Positions 24,351 to 33,217 of a stretch of DNA of 64,000 nt are shown here, piece by piece (the first letter of the stretch is position 1; each line of letters begins with the position of its first letter). Under the pieces are notes generated by a model. The model ran no database searches, was not told where the DNA came from, and saw nothing but the letters and a program-made list of their open reading frames with translations. A program made the position numbers and the translations under genes. The DNA lies in assembly GCF_037381185.1 (NCBI RefSeq), contig NZ_JARRQY010000005.1:49966-113965 (forward strand). The letters run 5' to 3'. Source of the DNA: Acidihalobacter_A sp037381185 (GTDB lineage: Bacteria; Pseudomonadota; Gammaproteobacteria; DSM-5130; Acidihalobacteraceae).

Positions 24351-24929
24351 GGTGACGCGCCCGAGTCGATTTGTTCGGCGCATCCCTGCGCCTTACTCCT
24401 TCGGGGCTGGGGCGAAAAATCGCTCCCGGCGATTTTTTCTTTGAAATGCGCAAAGAAACCGGCGAAAGAAACGCACCCCACGGATCGCTTGTCCCTGACG
24501 GACAACCTCGCGAACGTACCCCTGAACGGGGCTCGCAGCTATTGGCCGTCCGGGCCAAGAGCTGCTTGGCTGACATCCCTGTCAGCCATCCGAGCCCAGG
24601 CGCACGCCCGCGAGGCAAGCGATCAGGGGGGGACCGAACGTCAAAACAGGGCTTCCGTAGGTTGGGGTGAGTGCAACGACCCCCAACATGACCTGCACCG
24701 CCCACGTTGGGGTGCGCTTCGCTTACCCCAACCTACGTTTCCGATTCGTAGCCCAGACGTTTGGGGTGCGTTCTGTTTTGACTCCCGGTTCCCGTGTGGC
24801 CTTGCGTCGAGCGTGCGCCCCGGCGCGGGGTGTGCGCTTGAGGTTTGCCCGTCAGGGACAAGGCCTTCGGGCGCCTTTCTTTCGCCTCTTTCTTTGGGCG
24901 TGCAAAGAAAGAGGCTCGGGCGCGTCACC
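24351..24929. repeat. Mosaic intergenic repeat, copy B (579 bp)
   Basis: Bounded by the perfect 15-base inverted ends GGTGACGCGCCCGAG (24351-24365) and its complement (24915-24929). The right end carries the 12-bp hairpin (24885-24896 with 24903-24914). Compared with copy C the internal modules run in the opposite orientation. An 82-bp palindromic unit sits inside (24656-24737), and the ~263-bp module of copy A is absent. Degenerate outer homology extends from about 24240 to 25000. It occupies the gap between the convergent doeA and sseA genes, and nothing else was recognised in 24204-25036. Confidence 0.85.
24656..24737. repeat. 82-bp REP-like palindromic unit in copy B
   Basis: Perfect 13-base inverted ends CGTAGGTTGGGGT (24656-24668) and complement (24725-24737). 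The interior contains a second set of CCCCAAC/GTTGGGG arms. Same length as the unit at 44669-44750 but inverted with respect to it. This type of GTTGGGG palindrome is common in proteobacterial intergenic DNA. Confidence 0.82.
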
Positions 24930-25036
24930 CAAGTAGGATCAATACTGGAAACGCTGATCCGCGTCCGAAACGAGCCTCAGCGCCAAAAACAGGAAAAACT
25001 CCCACCACACCGCCAACAGAAACCACACACCTCAAC

Positions 25037-25891
25037 TCACTCCCCCACCGCCACCGACCGCCGCGGATCACGAATCCACTCGCTCCAGGATCCCGGATAG
25101 AGCCGACCAACGGGCAAGCCGGCATGGGCCATGGCCAGCAACAGGTGGCAAGCCGTCACCCCCGAACCGCACATCGCCACGACCCGCTCCGGTGCCAACC
25201 CGGCGCACAACTCCTGCAACGCTCCAGCCAATTGCACCGCAGGCAGGAAACGCCCGCTGGGGTCGAGGTTCTCCGCGAACGGACGATTGACCGCTCCGGG
25301 AACATGACCCGCCACCGGATCGATCGGTTCCTGTTCACCGCGAAAACGAGCCGCCGCGCGTACGTCGACCAGCCGACACGCTCCGCGCTCCAGCTCCTGC
25401 GCCAGTGTCGCCACGTCAATCATCATGGCCGAGTCGGGACTCGGCGTGAAGGAACGCGGCGACCGGGCGGCCTCCTCCCTGCTCAAGGCATATCCCTCGG
25501 CAATCCAGGCCGGCACACCGCCGTCGAGCACCGCCACCCGTTCGTGCCCCAACCAGCGCAACAGCCACCATAGCCGGCCCGCCCACGCACCGCCCGCATC
25601 GTCATATGCCACCACCTGCGTGCCGTCGCCGATCCCCCAGCCGCCGAGCTTTCGCGCAAGTTCATCCGGGTCGGGCAACGGATGACGCCCATCCAACGGT
25701 CCAGGCTCCGCTGAAAGATCGGCCTCCAGGTCGGCATACACCGCTCTGGGCAAATGGCCTTCGGCATAAGCCTGGAGACCGATCCGCGGATGCGCCAGAT
25801 CGAAACGGCAATCGACGACCAGGATTTCAGGCTCATCGATACGGGCCGCCAGTTCGGCCGGGCTGACAAGAGTCCTCCACTTCATCGCCAT
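25037..25891 (-). CDS. sseA: 3-mercaptopyruvate sulfurtransferase-like rhodanese protein
   Basis: Tandem-rhodanese sulfurtransferase of 284 residues. The inactive N-terminal domain (about 8-140) and catalytic C-terminal domain (about 155-275) are both complete. The active loop reads CGSGVTA with Cys241, the loop type found in SseA and other mercaptopyruvate sulfurtransferases rather than in thiosulfate-specific rhodaneses. The ATG at 25891 overlaps the msrA stop (TGATG), and a second ATG lies two codons later. It forms an operon with msrA, linking sulfur transfer with methionine repair. Confidence 0.88.
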   Translation of the reverse strand: MAMKWRTLVSPAELAARIDEPEILVVDCRFDLAHPRIGLQAYAEGHLPRAVYADLEADLSAEPGPLDGRHPLPDPDELARKLGGWGIGDGTQVVAYDDAGGAWAGRLWWLLRWLGHERVAVLDGGVPAWIAEGYALSREEAARSPRSFTPSPDSAMMIDVATLAQELERGACRLVDVRAAARFRGEQEPIDPVAGHVPGAVNRPFAENLDPSGRFLPAVQLAGALQELCAGLAPERVVAMCGSGVTACHLLLAMAHAGLPVGRLYPGSWSEWIRDPRRSVAVGE

Positions 25892-26526
25892 CACCCCGGG
25901 CAGGCCACGCCGGTGCCACCCAGACCACAGTAACCGTCCGGATTCTTGGCCAGATACTGCTGGTGGTAGTCCTCGGCATAGTAGAACTCGCCCGCCGGCG
26001 CTATCTCCGTGGTGATCGCGCCACGTTCGGCAGCCGCCAGAGCGGTCTGATAGGTCCGGCGTGAAGCCTCGGCGGTCTCCTGTTGCGTAGCGTCCAGCGT
26101 ATGGATGGCGGAGCGGTACTGCGTGCCGCGGTCGTTGCCCTGGCGCATGCCCTGGGTCGGATCGTGCGCCTCCCAGAACACCTTTAGCAGGTCCGCGTAG
26201 CTCAGCACCTGCGGATCGAACACCACGCGCACGACCTCGGCGTGACCGGTCAGGCCGGAGCAAACTTCCTCGTAGGTCGGATTCGGCGTCGCGCCCCCGG
26301 CGTAACCGACCGCAGTGACATACACGCCCGGCTCCTTCCAAAAGCGACGCTCGGCGCCCCAGAAACAACCCAGGCCAAACACCGCTTCGGCCAATCCCTC
26401 GGGCCAGGGCGGCGTCAATGACCGGCCGTTGACCGCATGCGCGGGCGGGACCGGCATCGCTTCGGCCCGTCCCGGCAGAGCATGATCGGGAGTCGGAAGC
26501 GTGGCGGATACACTTGAAAACAGCAT
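25891..26526 (-). CDS. msrA: Peptide-methionine (S)-S-oxide reductase
   Basis: Reduces methionine-S-sulfoxide in proteins and free form using thioredoxin. The 211 residues match the long E. coli-type MsrA with an N-terminal extension. The catalytic Cys54 is in GLGCFWGAE, followed by the conserved VGYAGG, YEEVCSG and GHAEVVRV phrases and a resolving Cys near the C-terminus (GVACPG). The ATG at 26526 is preceded by GAGAG; the frame to 26601 has no better site. The stop overlaps the sseA start by one base. Confidence 0.95.
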   Translation of the reverse strand: MLFSSVSATLPTPDHALPGRAEAMPVPPAHAVNGRSLTPPWPEGLAEAVFGLGCFWGAERRFWKEPGVYVTAVGYAGGATPNPTYEEVCSGLTGHAEVVRVVFDPQVLSYADLLKVFWEAHDPTQGMRQGNDRGTQYRSAIHTLDATQQETAEASRRTYQTALAAAERGAITTEIAPAGEFYYAEDYHQQYLAKNPDGYCGLGGTGVACPG

Positions 26527-26711
26527 GATTTTCTCTCGATATCTGATGGGGCGAAGGCGATCGCGCCTAAGGAACCTGGGGATAAGTGGTGATCCGTACA
26601 ATCATAGCGGGTCGAGTCCAGATGTTCTTTCATAGCTTACAGCCGACTCTTTTGGAATAAGGTCCATTGGGGACTATCCAGCATACTTAATTACTCCATC
26701 CTCTAGCGTTG

Positions 26712-26812
26712 AGGCTGGTTTCGGCCGCGAATAAGCGGCGGGTAATTTTGATCTGACTCAGTGATGCACCCGACACAATCCCCAAAAACCAGCAAGTACG
26801 CCGACTTCACAA
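26712..26812. repeat. Degenerate remnant of the mosaic repeat ends
   Basis: Between msrA and the thiolase gene a left-end-like stretch (GGTTTCGGCCGCGAATAAGC at about 26717, then GTGATGCACCCGA at 26761-26773) is directly followed by a right-end-like stretch (AGCAAGTACGCCGA at 26791). The entire interior is missing. This looks like a collapsed or never-expanded copy. The rest of 26527-26821 contains the presumed msrA promoter and nothing else recognised. Confidence 0.5.
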
Positions 26813-26821
26813 ACGCGGCCA

Positions 26822-28000
26822 TTAACAGCGCTCAATCACCATGGCAATCCCCTGCCCACCCCCAATACACGCCGCTGCACACCCGTAACGCCCCTGACGC
26901 TCGCCCAGAATCCGCGCCAACGTCCCGGCCAGACGCACCCCGGTCGCACCCAGCGGATGGCCCAGCGCCAGCGCCCCGCCCCGCACGTTCACGCGCTCCT
27001 CGTCCAGTCCGAGCTGACGCATGGCGTAGAGCGGCACCACACTGAACGCCTCGTTGATCTCCCAGGCGTCGATCTGCGCGGCATCCAAACCGGTCTGCGC
27101 CAGCACGCGCCGGATCGCCGCCGTCGCGCCCGCGCCCATCAGCTCGGGCGGCACCCCGCAGTCGGCGAAGCCGACGATGCGCGCCAGCGGCTGCGCGCCG
27201 TAGCGCTCGACGGCCTGCTCGGACATCAGCACCGCTACGGCGGCGCCGGAGGTCAGCGGCGAGCTGTTGCCGGCGGTGACGACGCCGTCTTCGCGAAAGG
27301 CGGGCTTGAGTCCGGCGAGCTTGTCCAGGCTGGTGTCCGCACGGATGTTGGCGTCGAGATCGACCGCATTGCCCTCGGCGTCGGGCAGCGCAATGCGTTC
27401 GCCGGCGAGGAAGCCGTCGGACTCCGCCGCAGCCGCACGCTGATGCGAAGCCAGCGCGAAGGCGTCCATGTCCTCGCGCGTGATGCCGGCCTCGGCGGCC
27501 AGGTTCTCGGCGGTCAGTCCCATGTTCAGCGCAACTTCGAGCGCTACGCGCTCGACGCCGCCGATCTCAGGCGGCACGGTGAGTACGCCTTCGTCGAACA
27601 GCGTCGGCCCCATCGGCACGCGCGTCATGTTCTCGTAGCCGCCGGCAAGGCCGAGCTCGATGGCCCCGGCCTGGATTTCGCGCGCGCAGCTGCGCAGCGC
27701 CGCCAAGCCGGAACCGCACTGCTGATCGATGCTGCGTGTGGCGCAGCCGTGCCCCAGGCTCGACAGCCACTGCGGATAGCGTCCGCCGAAATTCCACTGA
27801 TCTCTTACCGGCAGCGCGCAGCCGACCGACAGATCCTCGACCGCGTCGACGGGCAGCTCACCGCGAGCCAGCAGGTGATCGATCAGCCCGGCCAGCAGCA
27901 CGTCGCCGCGCGTGCCGGCCCAGACATCCACCTGCGGCTTGTAGGGATGGGCGCGGCTGAAGGCGCTGCGCGCATAGTCGACGATATAAGCTTGCTGCAT
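26822..28000 (-). CDS. Acetyl-CoA acetyltransferase / 3-ketoacyl-CoA thiolase
   Basis: Thiolase of 392 residues, a cytosolic enzyme cleaving 3-ketoacyl-CoA to acyl-CoA and acetyl-CoA. The nucleophilic Cys95 lies in DQQCGSGLAAL, and the catalytic His and second Cys lie in GGALALGHPLGATG and CAAACIGGGQG. The ATG at 28000 has GGAGG upstream and lies 2 bp after the M20 deacylase stop, so it is the last gene of a four-gene operon. Frame extension to 28222 only overlaps the deacylase. The chain length of its substrate is unknown. Confidence 0.92.
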   Translation of the reverse strand: MQQAYIVDYARSAFSRAHPYKPQVDVWAGTRGDVLLAGLIDHLLARGELPVDAVEDLSVGCALPVRDQWNFGGRYPQWLSSLGHGCATRSIDQQCGSGLAALRSCAREIQAGAIELGLAGGYENMTRVPMGPTLFDEGVLTVPPEIGGVERVALEVALNMGLTAENLAAEAGITREDMDAFALASHQRAAAAESDGFLAGERIALPDAEGNAVDLDANIRADTSLDKLAGLKPAFREDGVVTAGNSSPLTSGAAVAVLMSEQAVERYGAQPLARIVGFADCGVPPELMGAGATAAIRRVLAQTGLDAAQIDAWEINEAFSVVPLYAMRQLGLDEERVNVRGGALALGHPLGATGVRLAGTLARILGERQGRYGCAAACIGGGQGIAMVIERC

Positions 28001-28002
28001 GT

Positions 28003-29268
28003 TCAGACGGCCTCCGCCCAACGGCTGATGAACAAGGCGTAGGTCGCCATGACCTGACGGATGGAGGCGATCTCCACGCATTCGTCGACGCCGTGGATGC
28101 GCTGCGCCACCGGACCGTAACAGGTACCGGGCACGCCGCCGGCGATCTGGAACGCGCGCAGATCGGTGGTACAGGTCGACAGGTAATGCGGCGCCGACGT
28201 GCCGGTCAGGTCCTCGTGGCAACGCTCCAGCAGGCGCACGCCGGGCGACTCCAGGTCGACCAGATGACCTTCCGAACGGAAGCCGTGGAACTCGACCATG
28301 GGCGGCTGCGCACCGCCACCCGACAGCTCGACATGGCGCTCGGTCACGGCCTGGCGTACGCGCTGCATGATCTCCTCCGGCGACATGCCCACCGGGAAGC
28401 CGATACGCCCCTCGAGCTCGGCGTAGGCCGGCACGCTGGAGGCCCAGTTGCCGCCCTGTATGCGTCCGATGTTGAGGTTGAACGGATGTCCCACCGCATC
28501 GTAGGGCGCCGGGCGGCGGACGGCGTTAAGCTCGTCCTCCAGATGCTTGAGCCCCGGGATGTACTGCTGCAGGTATTCGATGGCGTTGCTGCCGGCCGTG
28601 GTGTCGAGCACGTGCGCCGGCACGCCCTGCACGCTGAGCTTGAACCACAGCACGCCGATCTGGCCGGTGTAGATCTGCGCGCCGAAGGGTTCGGGAACGA
28701 GCACGAAGTCGCCGCCGTGGCCCTGATGCACGCAGGCCAGCGCGCCGTTGCCGCTGCACTCTTCCTCGATGACGGTCTGGATGCTCAGCGGGAAGTCGAT
28801 CGCGACGCCCGCCTCTCGCACCGCGCGCACCGCCATCACCATGGCGGCGATGCCGGCCTTCATGTCGCCGACGCCGCGGCCGTACAGCCAGCCGTCCTGC
28901 TCCCAGGGTTCCCAGGGCGCGCGCGTCCACATCTCCACGGGTTCGGCCGGCACCACGTCCAGATGCCCGTTGAGCACCAGATGAGGGCCGTTCGCACCGG
29001 GATTCAGGCGCGACATGACGTTGTAGCGTCCCTTGGCCGGCCAGGCGACGGGAGCGTGGCGCGGATTCTCGTCCAGGCCCGGAGCGTCCAGCGGCACCCG
29101 CTCCACCGGCAGATCCAGCTCGCCCAGCCAGCGCTCCATGGTGTCCAGCGTGCCCTGCTCGTTGCCCAGCACGCTATAACCCTGCACCAGATCCCGGGTC
29201 AGTTCGACCGCGCTGCCGAGCAGCTCGTCGCAGCGCTTTTCGATCCGTTTTTCCGTGTCGGTCAGCAT
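28003..29268 (-). CDS. M20-family (ArgE/DapE-like) deacylase
   Basis: A metal-dependent amidohydrolase of 421 residues that removes an acyl group from an N-acyl amino acid or similar amine. Metal ligands are visible in LNGHLDVVP, GRGVGDMKAG and EEECSGNG, and the dimerisation domain lies in the middle (about 200-320). It is translationally coupled to the CoA-transferase beta gene (TGATG) and followed immediately by the thiolase. It is not acetylornithine deacetylase by context. The association with CoA-transferase and thiolase implies that the deacylated product or its acyl part enters a 3-keto-acid pathway. Confidence 0.85.
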   Translation of the reverse strand: MLTDTEKRIEKRCDELLGSAVELTRDLVQGYSVLGNEQGTLDTMERWLGELDLPVERVPLDAPGLDENPRHAPVAWPAKGRYNVMSRLNPGANGPHLVLNGHLDVVPAEPVEMWTRAPWEPWEQDGWLYGRGVGDMKAGIAAMVMAVRAVREAGVAIDFPLSIQTVIEEECSGNGALACVHQGHGGDFVLVPEPFGAQIYTGQIGVLWFKLSVQGVPAHVLDTTAGSNAIEYLQQYIPGLKHLEDELNAVRRPAPYDAVGHPFNLNIGRIQGGNWASSVPAYAELEGRIGFPVGMSPEEIMQRVRQAVTERHVELSGGGAQPPMVEFHGFRSEGHLVDLESPGVRLLERCHEDLTGTSAPHYLSTCTTDLRAFQIAGGVPGTCYGPVAQRIHGVDECVEIASIRQVMATYALFISRWAEAV

Positions 29269-29915
29269 CAGAACCTCCCCAGCCGTGTTTCGTCGATGAT
29301 CAGCGTCGCTTCCGTGGCCTCGCGCAGTTCGTCCACGGACAAGCCCTCGGCGATGTCCACCAGCGCCAGACCGTCGGCGGTTACGTCCATGACCGCCTTG
29401 TCGGTAATGATGCGCGACACGCAGCGCGGCGCGGTGAGCGGCAGGCGGCAGCGCTGCAGGATCTTGGGATTGCCGTGCTTGTCGTTGTGCGAACAGAGTA
29501 TGACCAGTCGCGGCACCTTCTGCGCCAGCTCCATGGCTCCGCCGATGCCGGGCGAGAACTTGCCGGGGATCTTCCAGTTGGCCAGGTTGCCCTCCTCGTC
29601 GACCTCGAAGGCCCCCATGAAGGTGATGTCCACCCGGCTGCGCCGGATCATGGCAAAGGACACGCTGCTGTCGAAGAAACTCGCACCCGGCACGGTGCCG
29701 ATGTAGGCGCCGCCCGAATCGATCAGATCGTAGTCCGGGGGCTCGCCGTCACCGCGCGGACTGCAGCCGAGAACGCCGTTCTCGGAGTGCACCAGCACGT
29801 CGCTGCCGAGATAGGGAAACAGCCCAGTCGGCAGGCCGATGCCGAGATTGACGATATGTCCCGGCAGGACTTCGCGCGCGGCGCGCGCCAGAATGCGCTG
29901 CTGTTCAGGCGACAT
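29268..29915 (-). CDS. CoA-transferase subunit B (3-oxoacid type)
   Basis: Beta subunit of a two-subunit class I CoA-transferase, 215 residues. The catalytic Glu45 lies in SENGVLG, the motif of the SCOT/AtoA group. It transfers CoA from a donor acyl-CoA to a carboxylate, probably a 3-oxo acid. It overlaps the alpha gene by 11 bases and the deacylase by one base. The ATG at 29915 has a G-rich GGGGTGG stretch upstream. The candidate acids, acetoacetate, 3-oxoadipate, dehydrocarnitine or another, cannot be distinguished by sequence alone. Confidence 0.9.
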   Translation of the reverse strand: MSPEQQRILARAAREVLPGHIVNLGIGLPTGLFPYLGSDVLVHSENGVLGCSPRGDGEPPDYDLIDSGGAYIGTVPGASFFDSSVSFAMIRRSRVDITFMGAFEVDEEGNLANWKIPGKFSPGIGGAMELAQKVPRLVILCSHNDKHGNPKILQRCRLPLTAPRCVSRIITDKAVMDVTADGLALVDIAEGLSVDELREATEATLIIDETRLGRF

Positions 29916-30606
29916 GTTTTTTCCACCCCTGTTCGCTGGATTCGACCGGCACCTGTACGAGCGCGCTGATGAAGGCGCATGGCGTGTGGACCGCTTCCGG
30001 TTCCAGACTGCCCGGTTCGTCCACCCGGTAGCTCTGCGCGATGGTGTGCTTCGCGGCCATGGCCACCAGCGGATTGAAGTTGATTGCGGCGGCGCGGTAG
30101 ACGAGGTTGCCGTAGCGGTCGGCATGCTCGGCGTGCACCAGCGCGAAATCCGCGTACAGGGCCGGCTCGATGGCCCAGGTGCGGCCGTCGCACTCGACCT
30201 CCTGACGCTGCGAGGCGATCTCGGTCTCCAGGCCGATGTCGGTGAGAAAGCCGTAATGCCCGGCGCTGGCGCAGCGGATCTTCTCCGCCAGCAATCCCTG
30301 CGGATGGATATCCACTTCCATGCGGCCGGTGTTCATCTGCTCGATGGCGATGCGGTTAAGGCCGATGTGGGAGGCGATCAGACGCGATACCCGCCCCGCC
30401 TCGATCAGCCGCCCGATGCCGATGCCGGCCTCGTTGGCGTCGTTCTTGATCAGGGTGAGATCCTTCTGACCCTGCGCCAGCAGTTCCTCGAGCAGGGCGA
30501 ACGGCGTACCCGGCGAGCCGAAGCCGCCGACCATGATAGTGGCGCCATCGGGGATGCGCGCGATGGCTTCCTCTATAGAGGTGTATTTATCCGCAAGGCC
30601 GGTCAT
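29905..30606 (-). CDS. CoA-transferase subunit A (3-oxoacid type)
   Basis: Alpha subunit of the class I CoA-transferase, 233 residues. The N-terminal GATIMVGGFGSPGTPF segment is the conserved glycine-rich CoA-binding loop of AtoD/SCOT-alpha proteins, and LIKNDANEAGIGIG follows. The ATG at 30606 has GGAG upstream. It is the first gene of the leftward operon ctfA-ctfB-deacylase-thiolase. It is divergent from the LysR gene across a 132-bp gap with an AT-rich core (about 30695-30735), which should hold both promoters. Confidence 0.9.
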   Translation of the reverse strand: MTGLADKYTSIEEAIARIPDGATIMVGGFGSPGTPFALLEELLAQGQKDLTLIKNDANEAGIGIGRLIEAGRVSRLIASHIGLNRIAIEQMNTGRMEVDIHPQGLLAEKIRCASAGHYGFLTDIGLETEIASQRQEVECDGRTWAIEPALYADFALVHAEHADRYGNLVYRAAAINFNPLVAMAAKHTIAQSYRVDEPGSLEPEAVHTPCAFISALVQVPVESSEQGWKKHVA

Positions 30607-30738
30607 TGGGGGTCGACTCCGGTGATAGGGCGGGAATGGGCGGCGTTCGGCCGCGGAAAGATGCTTGCCGGAGTCTAGGAAGCAATCGCAAGCCATTTCA
30701 ATATATGATGTTTTTACTGATTTCTATGAGTTTTAATC

Positions 30739-31674
30739 ATGCCTGACGTCGACATTCATTCCTTGAAGGCACTGCTTGTCTTCAAGACGCTGTTCGAAAC
30801 CGGCACGGCATCGCAGGCGGGGCGCACGCTGGAGATCACGCAGTCCGGCGTCAGCCGCTCGCTGGCTCAGCTCGAGCGCAATCTGGGCATACAGTTGTTC
30901 CTGCGCGAAAAGAACCGGCTGATTGCGACGCCGGAAGCGCGGGAACTCTACGACGAGATCCTGAATCTGATGGGCAACCTCGAGGAACTGCGCCACAGCG
31001 TGCTCGCGCTGAAGGAATTCGGCACCTCGCGCCTGCGCATCGCGGCGATCCCAGGCCTGTCCTTCGGACTGGTGCCGCGGCTGATCGGGAAGTTGCTGAA
31101 GAACAACAGGGGCTACAGCATCAGTTTCGACATGATGGCCAGTCACGAAGTGCTGCGCAGCGTGGAGTCCGGGCAGGCCGATCTGGGCTTCGTTACCCTG
31201 CCGGTCAGCACGCGCATGCTACGCATCGAACCCTGGATAAGAACCCGCGCGGTATGCCTGGTACCGGCGGGCCACAGCCTGGCCGACCGCGCGAAAATCG
31301 AAGTGCAGGACCTCAACCGGCAACACCTGGTCATCAGCAACCAGCCGAACATCGGCGCCGATCCGTTGCTCAACCTCATCGCATCGCACGGCGTGCGCAT
31401 CGCCGGCAAGACGGAAGCGAATATAGGTGCCATTCCCGCCCTGGTCGGCAACGATGTCGGACTCAGCGTGATGAACCCGATCACAGCACAGGACCAACTG
31501 GCACAAAGAGATAACGTGAAGATACGGTCATTCGAGCCGGCCATCGAATTCGCCTTCGGACTGGTCTACCGGAACGACTGGAAACATTCGCGCGCACTGG
31601 AACTGATCAGGGAACACGCCCCTGCCGTGCTGCGCGCCTACGATCTGGACGACTCCGGACATCCCCCCGGCTGA
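30739..31674 (+). CDS. LysR-family transcriptional regulator of the CoA-transferase locus
   Basis: A regulator of 311 residues with an N-terminal winged HTH (about 6-65, LFETGTASQAGRTLEITQSG then SRSLAQLERNLG) and an effector-binding domain from about 95. It is divergent from the CoA-transferase operon, the classical arrangement for a LysR activator, and also lies directly upstream of the ABC transporter operon on its own strand. It is therefore the obvious controller of both. No consensus T-N11-A operator was established, although the AT-rich stretch at 30695-30735 is the likely place. Confidence 0.9.
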   Translation: MPDVDIHSLKALLVFKTLFETGTASQAGRTLEITQSGVSRSLAQLERNLGIQLFLREKNRLIATPEARELYDEILNLMGNLEELRHSVLALKEFGTSRLRIAAIPGLSFGLVPRLIGKLLKNNRGYSISFDMMASHEVLRSVESGQADLGFVTLPVSTRMLRIEPWIRTRAVCLVPAGHSLADRAKIEVQDLNRQHLVISNQPNIGADPLLNLIASHGVRIAGKTEANIGAIPALVGNDVGLSVMNPITAQDQLAQRDNVKIRSFEPAIEFAFGLVYRNDWKHSRALELIREHAPAVLRAYDLDDSGHPPG

Positions 31675-32352
31675 GGCCACCAGAAGCACCGCATTGGTGC
31701 ATCAAGCGACGTGCGCACCTGGACGGTGCGCACCGCATTGGCAACCGTGGCCAACGACATCCCCCTGCCTCCCCCACCCATCCGGCGTAGAAAGCCCCGC
31801 CCAGTCCGGTACGACGCATTCCCACGATACGGTCAGAAACGTCGTTTTTGTACTCCGTGTACAAAAGCTCAGTTACAAAATGTTCCGCGACGTCAAATTG
31901 TGACGGTCTGGTTGTTCACCTATGCTTGAATGAAGGAATTTGCGGGCCCAGGCATTGGCCTCATTTTCCAAAAATCGGCATTGCACGTGCAGGAACAGAC
32001 AGGAGGAAGGCTGCTTTTTTTCAAACAGCGCTAAACAAGCCGATTTTCAAGGAGTTAAAAAAGCAGGAACAGCGCACGTAAAAACGCTGAAAAACGTCAT
32101 GGAAGCTTATTGGCCTGGCCATGAATTAAAGATCGGATACGTTTTGTATTACATGGAGTTACGTTAGACGGAAACAGGTTTTACCAGCTTCACGAGAAGT
32201 TTTACGGCATCAAAGTTGATTCAAGCCGGCCCCAAAATGCCGGACGACGAATGGCATGCAATTTGTTTATATCAACCGCTCAATAGTCGGACGGAACGTT
32301 TCAAGCGAAGCCCGACGGACACCACGAGCAGACCGAAATTCAGGGGGAATGG
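31675..32352. other. 678-bp intergenic region upstream of the polyamine-type ABC operon
   Basis: The region is visibly more AT-rich than the flanking genes from 31830 on. Just after the LysR stop is a GC-rich hairpin with a perfect 9-bp stem (31711-31719 with 31725-31733) and a smaller one (31686-31700); CACCGCATTGG is repeated at 31687 and 31731. A possible sigma-70 promoter is TTGTGA at 31898-31903, a 17-bp spacer and TATGCT at 31921-31926. It lies more than 400 bp from the ABC genes. Short open frames here look non-coding. The long leader may hold an RNA element, but I recognise none. Confidence 0.4.
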
Positions 32353-33210
32353 ATGACGATCGACACGCGCCCAGCGCGCCTTTTGGCACCTGCGCTAAGC
32401 GTCATATTCCTGCTGCTGGTCGTGCCAGTCGGCTTCATCGTGGTGTACTCCTTCTGGCTGCGCACCGCCACCGGGGCCGATCATCCCGCCTTCAGTCTGG
32501 TCAACTGGCATGATGTGCTGATCGATCCGTTCTATCGTCATTTCCTGCTGCAGACCCTGCGCATTGCGTTCATCACCACGCTCAGCTGCATCCTGCTCGG
32601 CTACGTGCCAGCCTATTTCATCGCCACCACCAAATTTCGTCACAAGTCGCTGCTGCTGCTGTTGCTGATGCTGCCGTTCTGGATCAGCTACATCATCCGC
32701 ACGATGTCCTGGATCCATGTGCTGGGCACAACCGGCGCGCTCAACGCGCTGCTGATGTGGACGGGCATCATCACGCATCCGCTGGACATGCTGTACAACC
32801 AGGCATCGGTAGTCCTAGGCCTGGTGCAGTACCTGCTCCCGTTCATGATTCTGAACGTCTACGTCAGCCTGGAAGCGATCGACACCAACCTGATCTCCGC
32901 CGCGCGCAGCCTAGGCTGCACGAGCTGGCAGGCATTCCGCGAGGTGACGCTGCCGCTGTCCGTGCCCGGCCTGGCGGCCGGCAGCCTGCTGTGTTTCGTG
33001 CTCGCCGGCGGCACCTACATCACGCCGCTCATTCTGGGCGGACCGCGCGATGCGATGTTCGCCAACCTAGTGTTCGACGCCATCATCACGCAGCTCAACT
33101 GGCCGCTGGGTTCGGTGCTGTCGCTAGTCCTGCTCATCGTGCTGGGCGCGGTGGTCATGCTCTACAACTACTTCATCGGCATTGGCCAGCTGGCCAAAGC
33201 CTTCCGCTGA
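32353..33210 (+). CDS. Polyamine-type ABC transporter permease (PotB-like)
   Basis: Inner-membrane permease of 285 residues with about six membrane segments. The first is LSVIFLLLVVPVGFIVVYSFW. The EAA coupling loop reads ISAARSLGCTSWQAFREVTLPLSVPG. This is the PotB-like half of a spermidine/putrescine-type importer. Start ATG at 32353 follows a GGGGGAA ribosome site. It is the first gene of permease-permease-binding protein-ATPase-HDAC-RidA-OCD. The second permease gene follows after 7 bp. Confidence 0.92.
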   Translation: MTIDTRPARLLAPALSVIFLLLVVPVGFIVVYSFWLRTATGADHPAFSLVNWHDVLIDPFYRHFLLQTLRIAFITTLSCILLGYVPAYFIATTKFRHKSLLLLLLMLPFWISYIIRTMSWIHVLGTTGALNALLMWTGIITHPLDMLYNQASVVLGLVQYLLPFMILNVYVSLEAIDTNLISAARSLGCTSWQAFREVTLPLSVPGLAAGSLLCFVLAGGTYITPLILGGPRDAMFANLVFDAIITQLNWPLGSVLSLVLLIVLGAVVMLYNYFIGIGQLAKAFR

Positions 33211-33217
33211 GGCTCCC

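Noticed and set aside
31940..32167. Short open frame in the gap before the ABC operon
   Set aside because: Uneven composition, no ribosome site and no similarity that I can recognise. Treated as non-coding.
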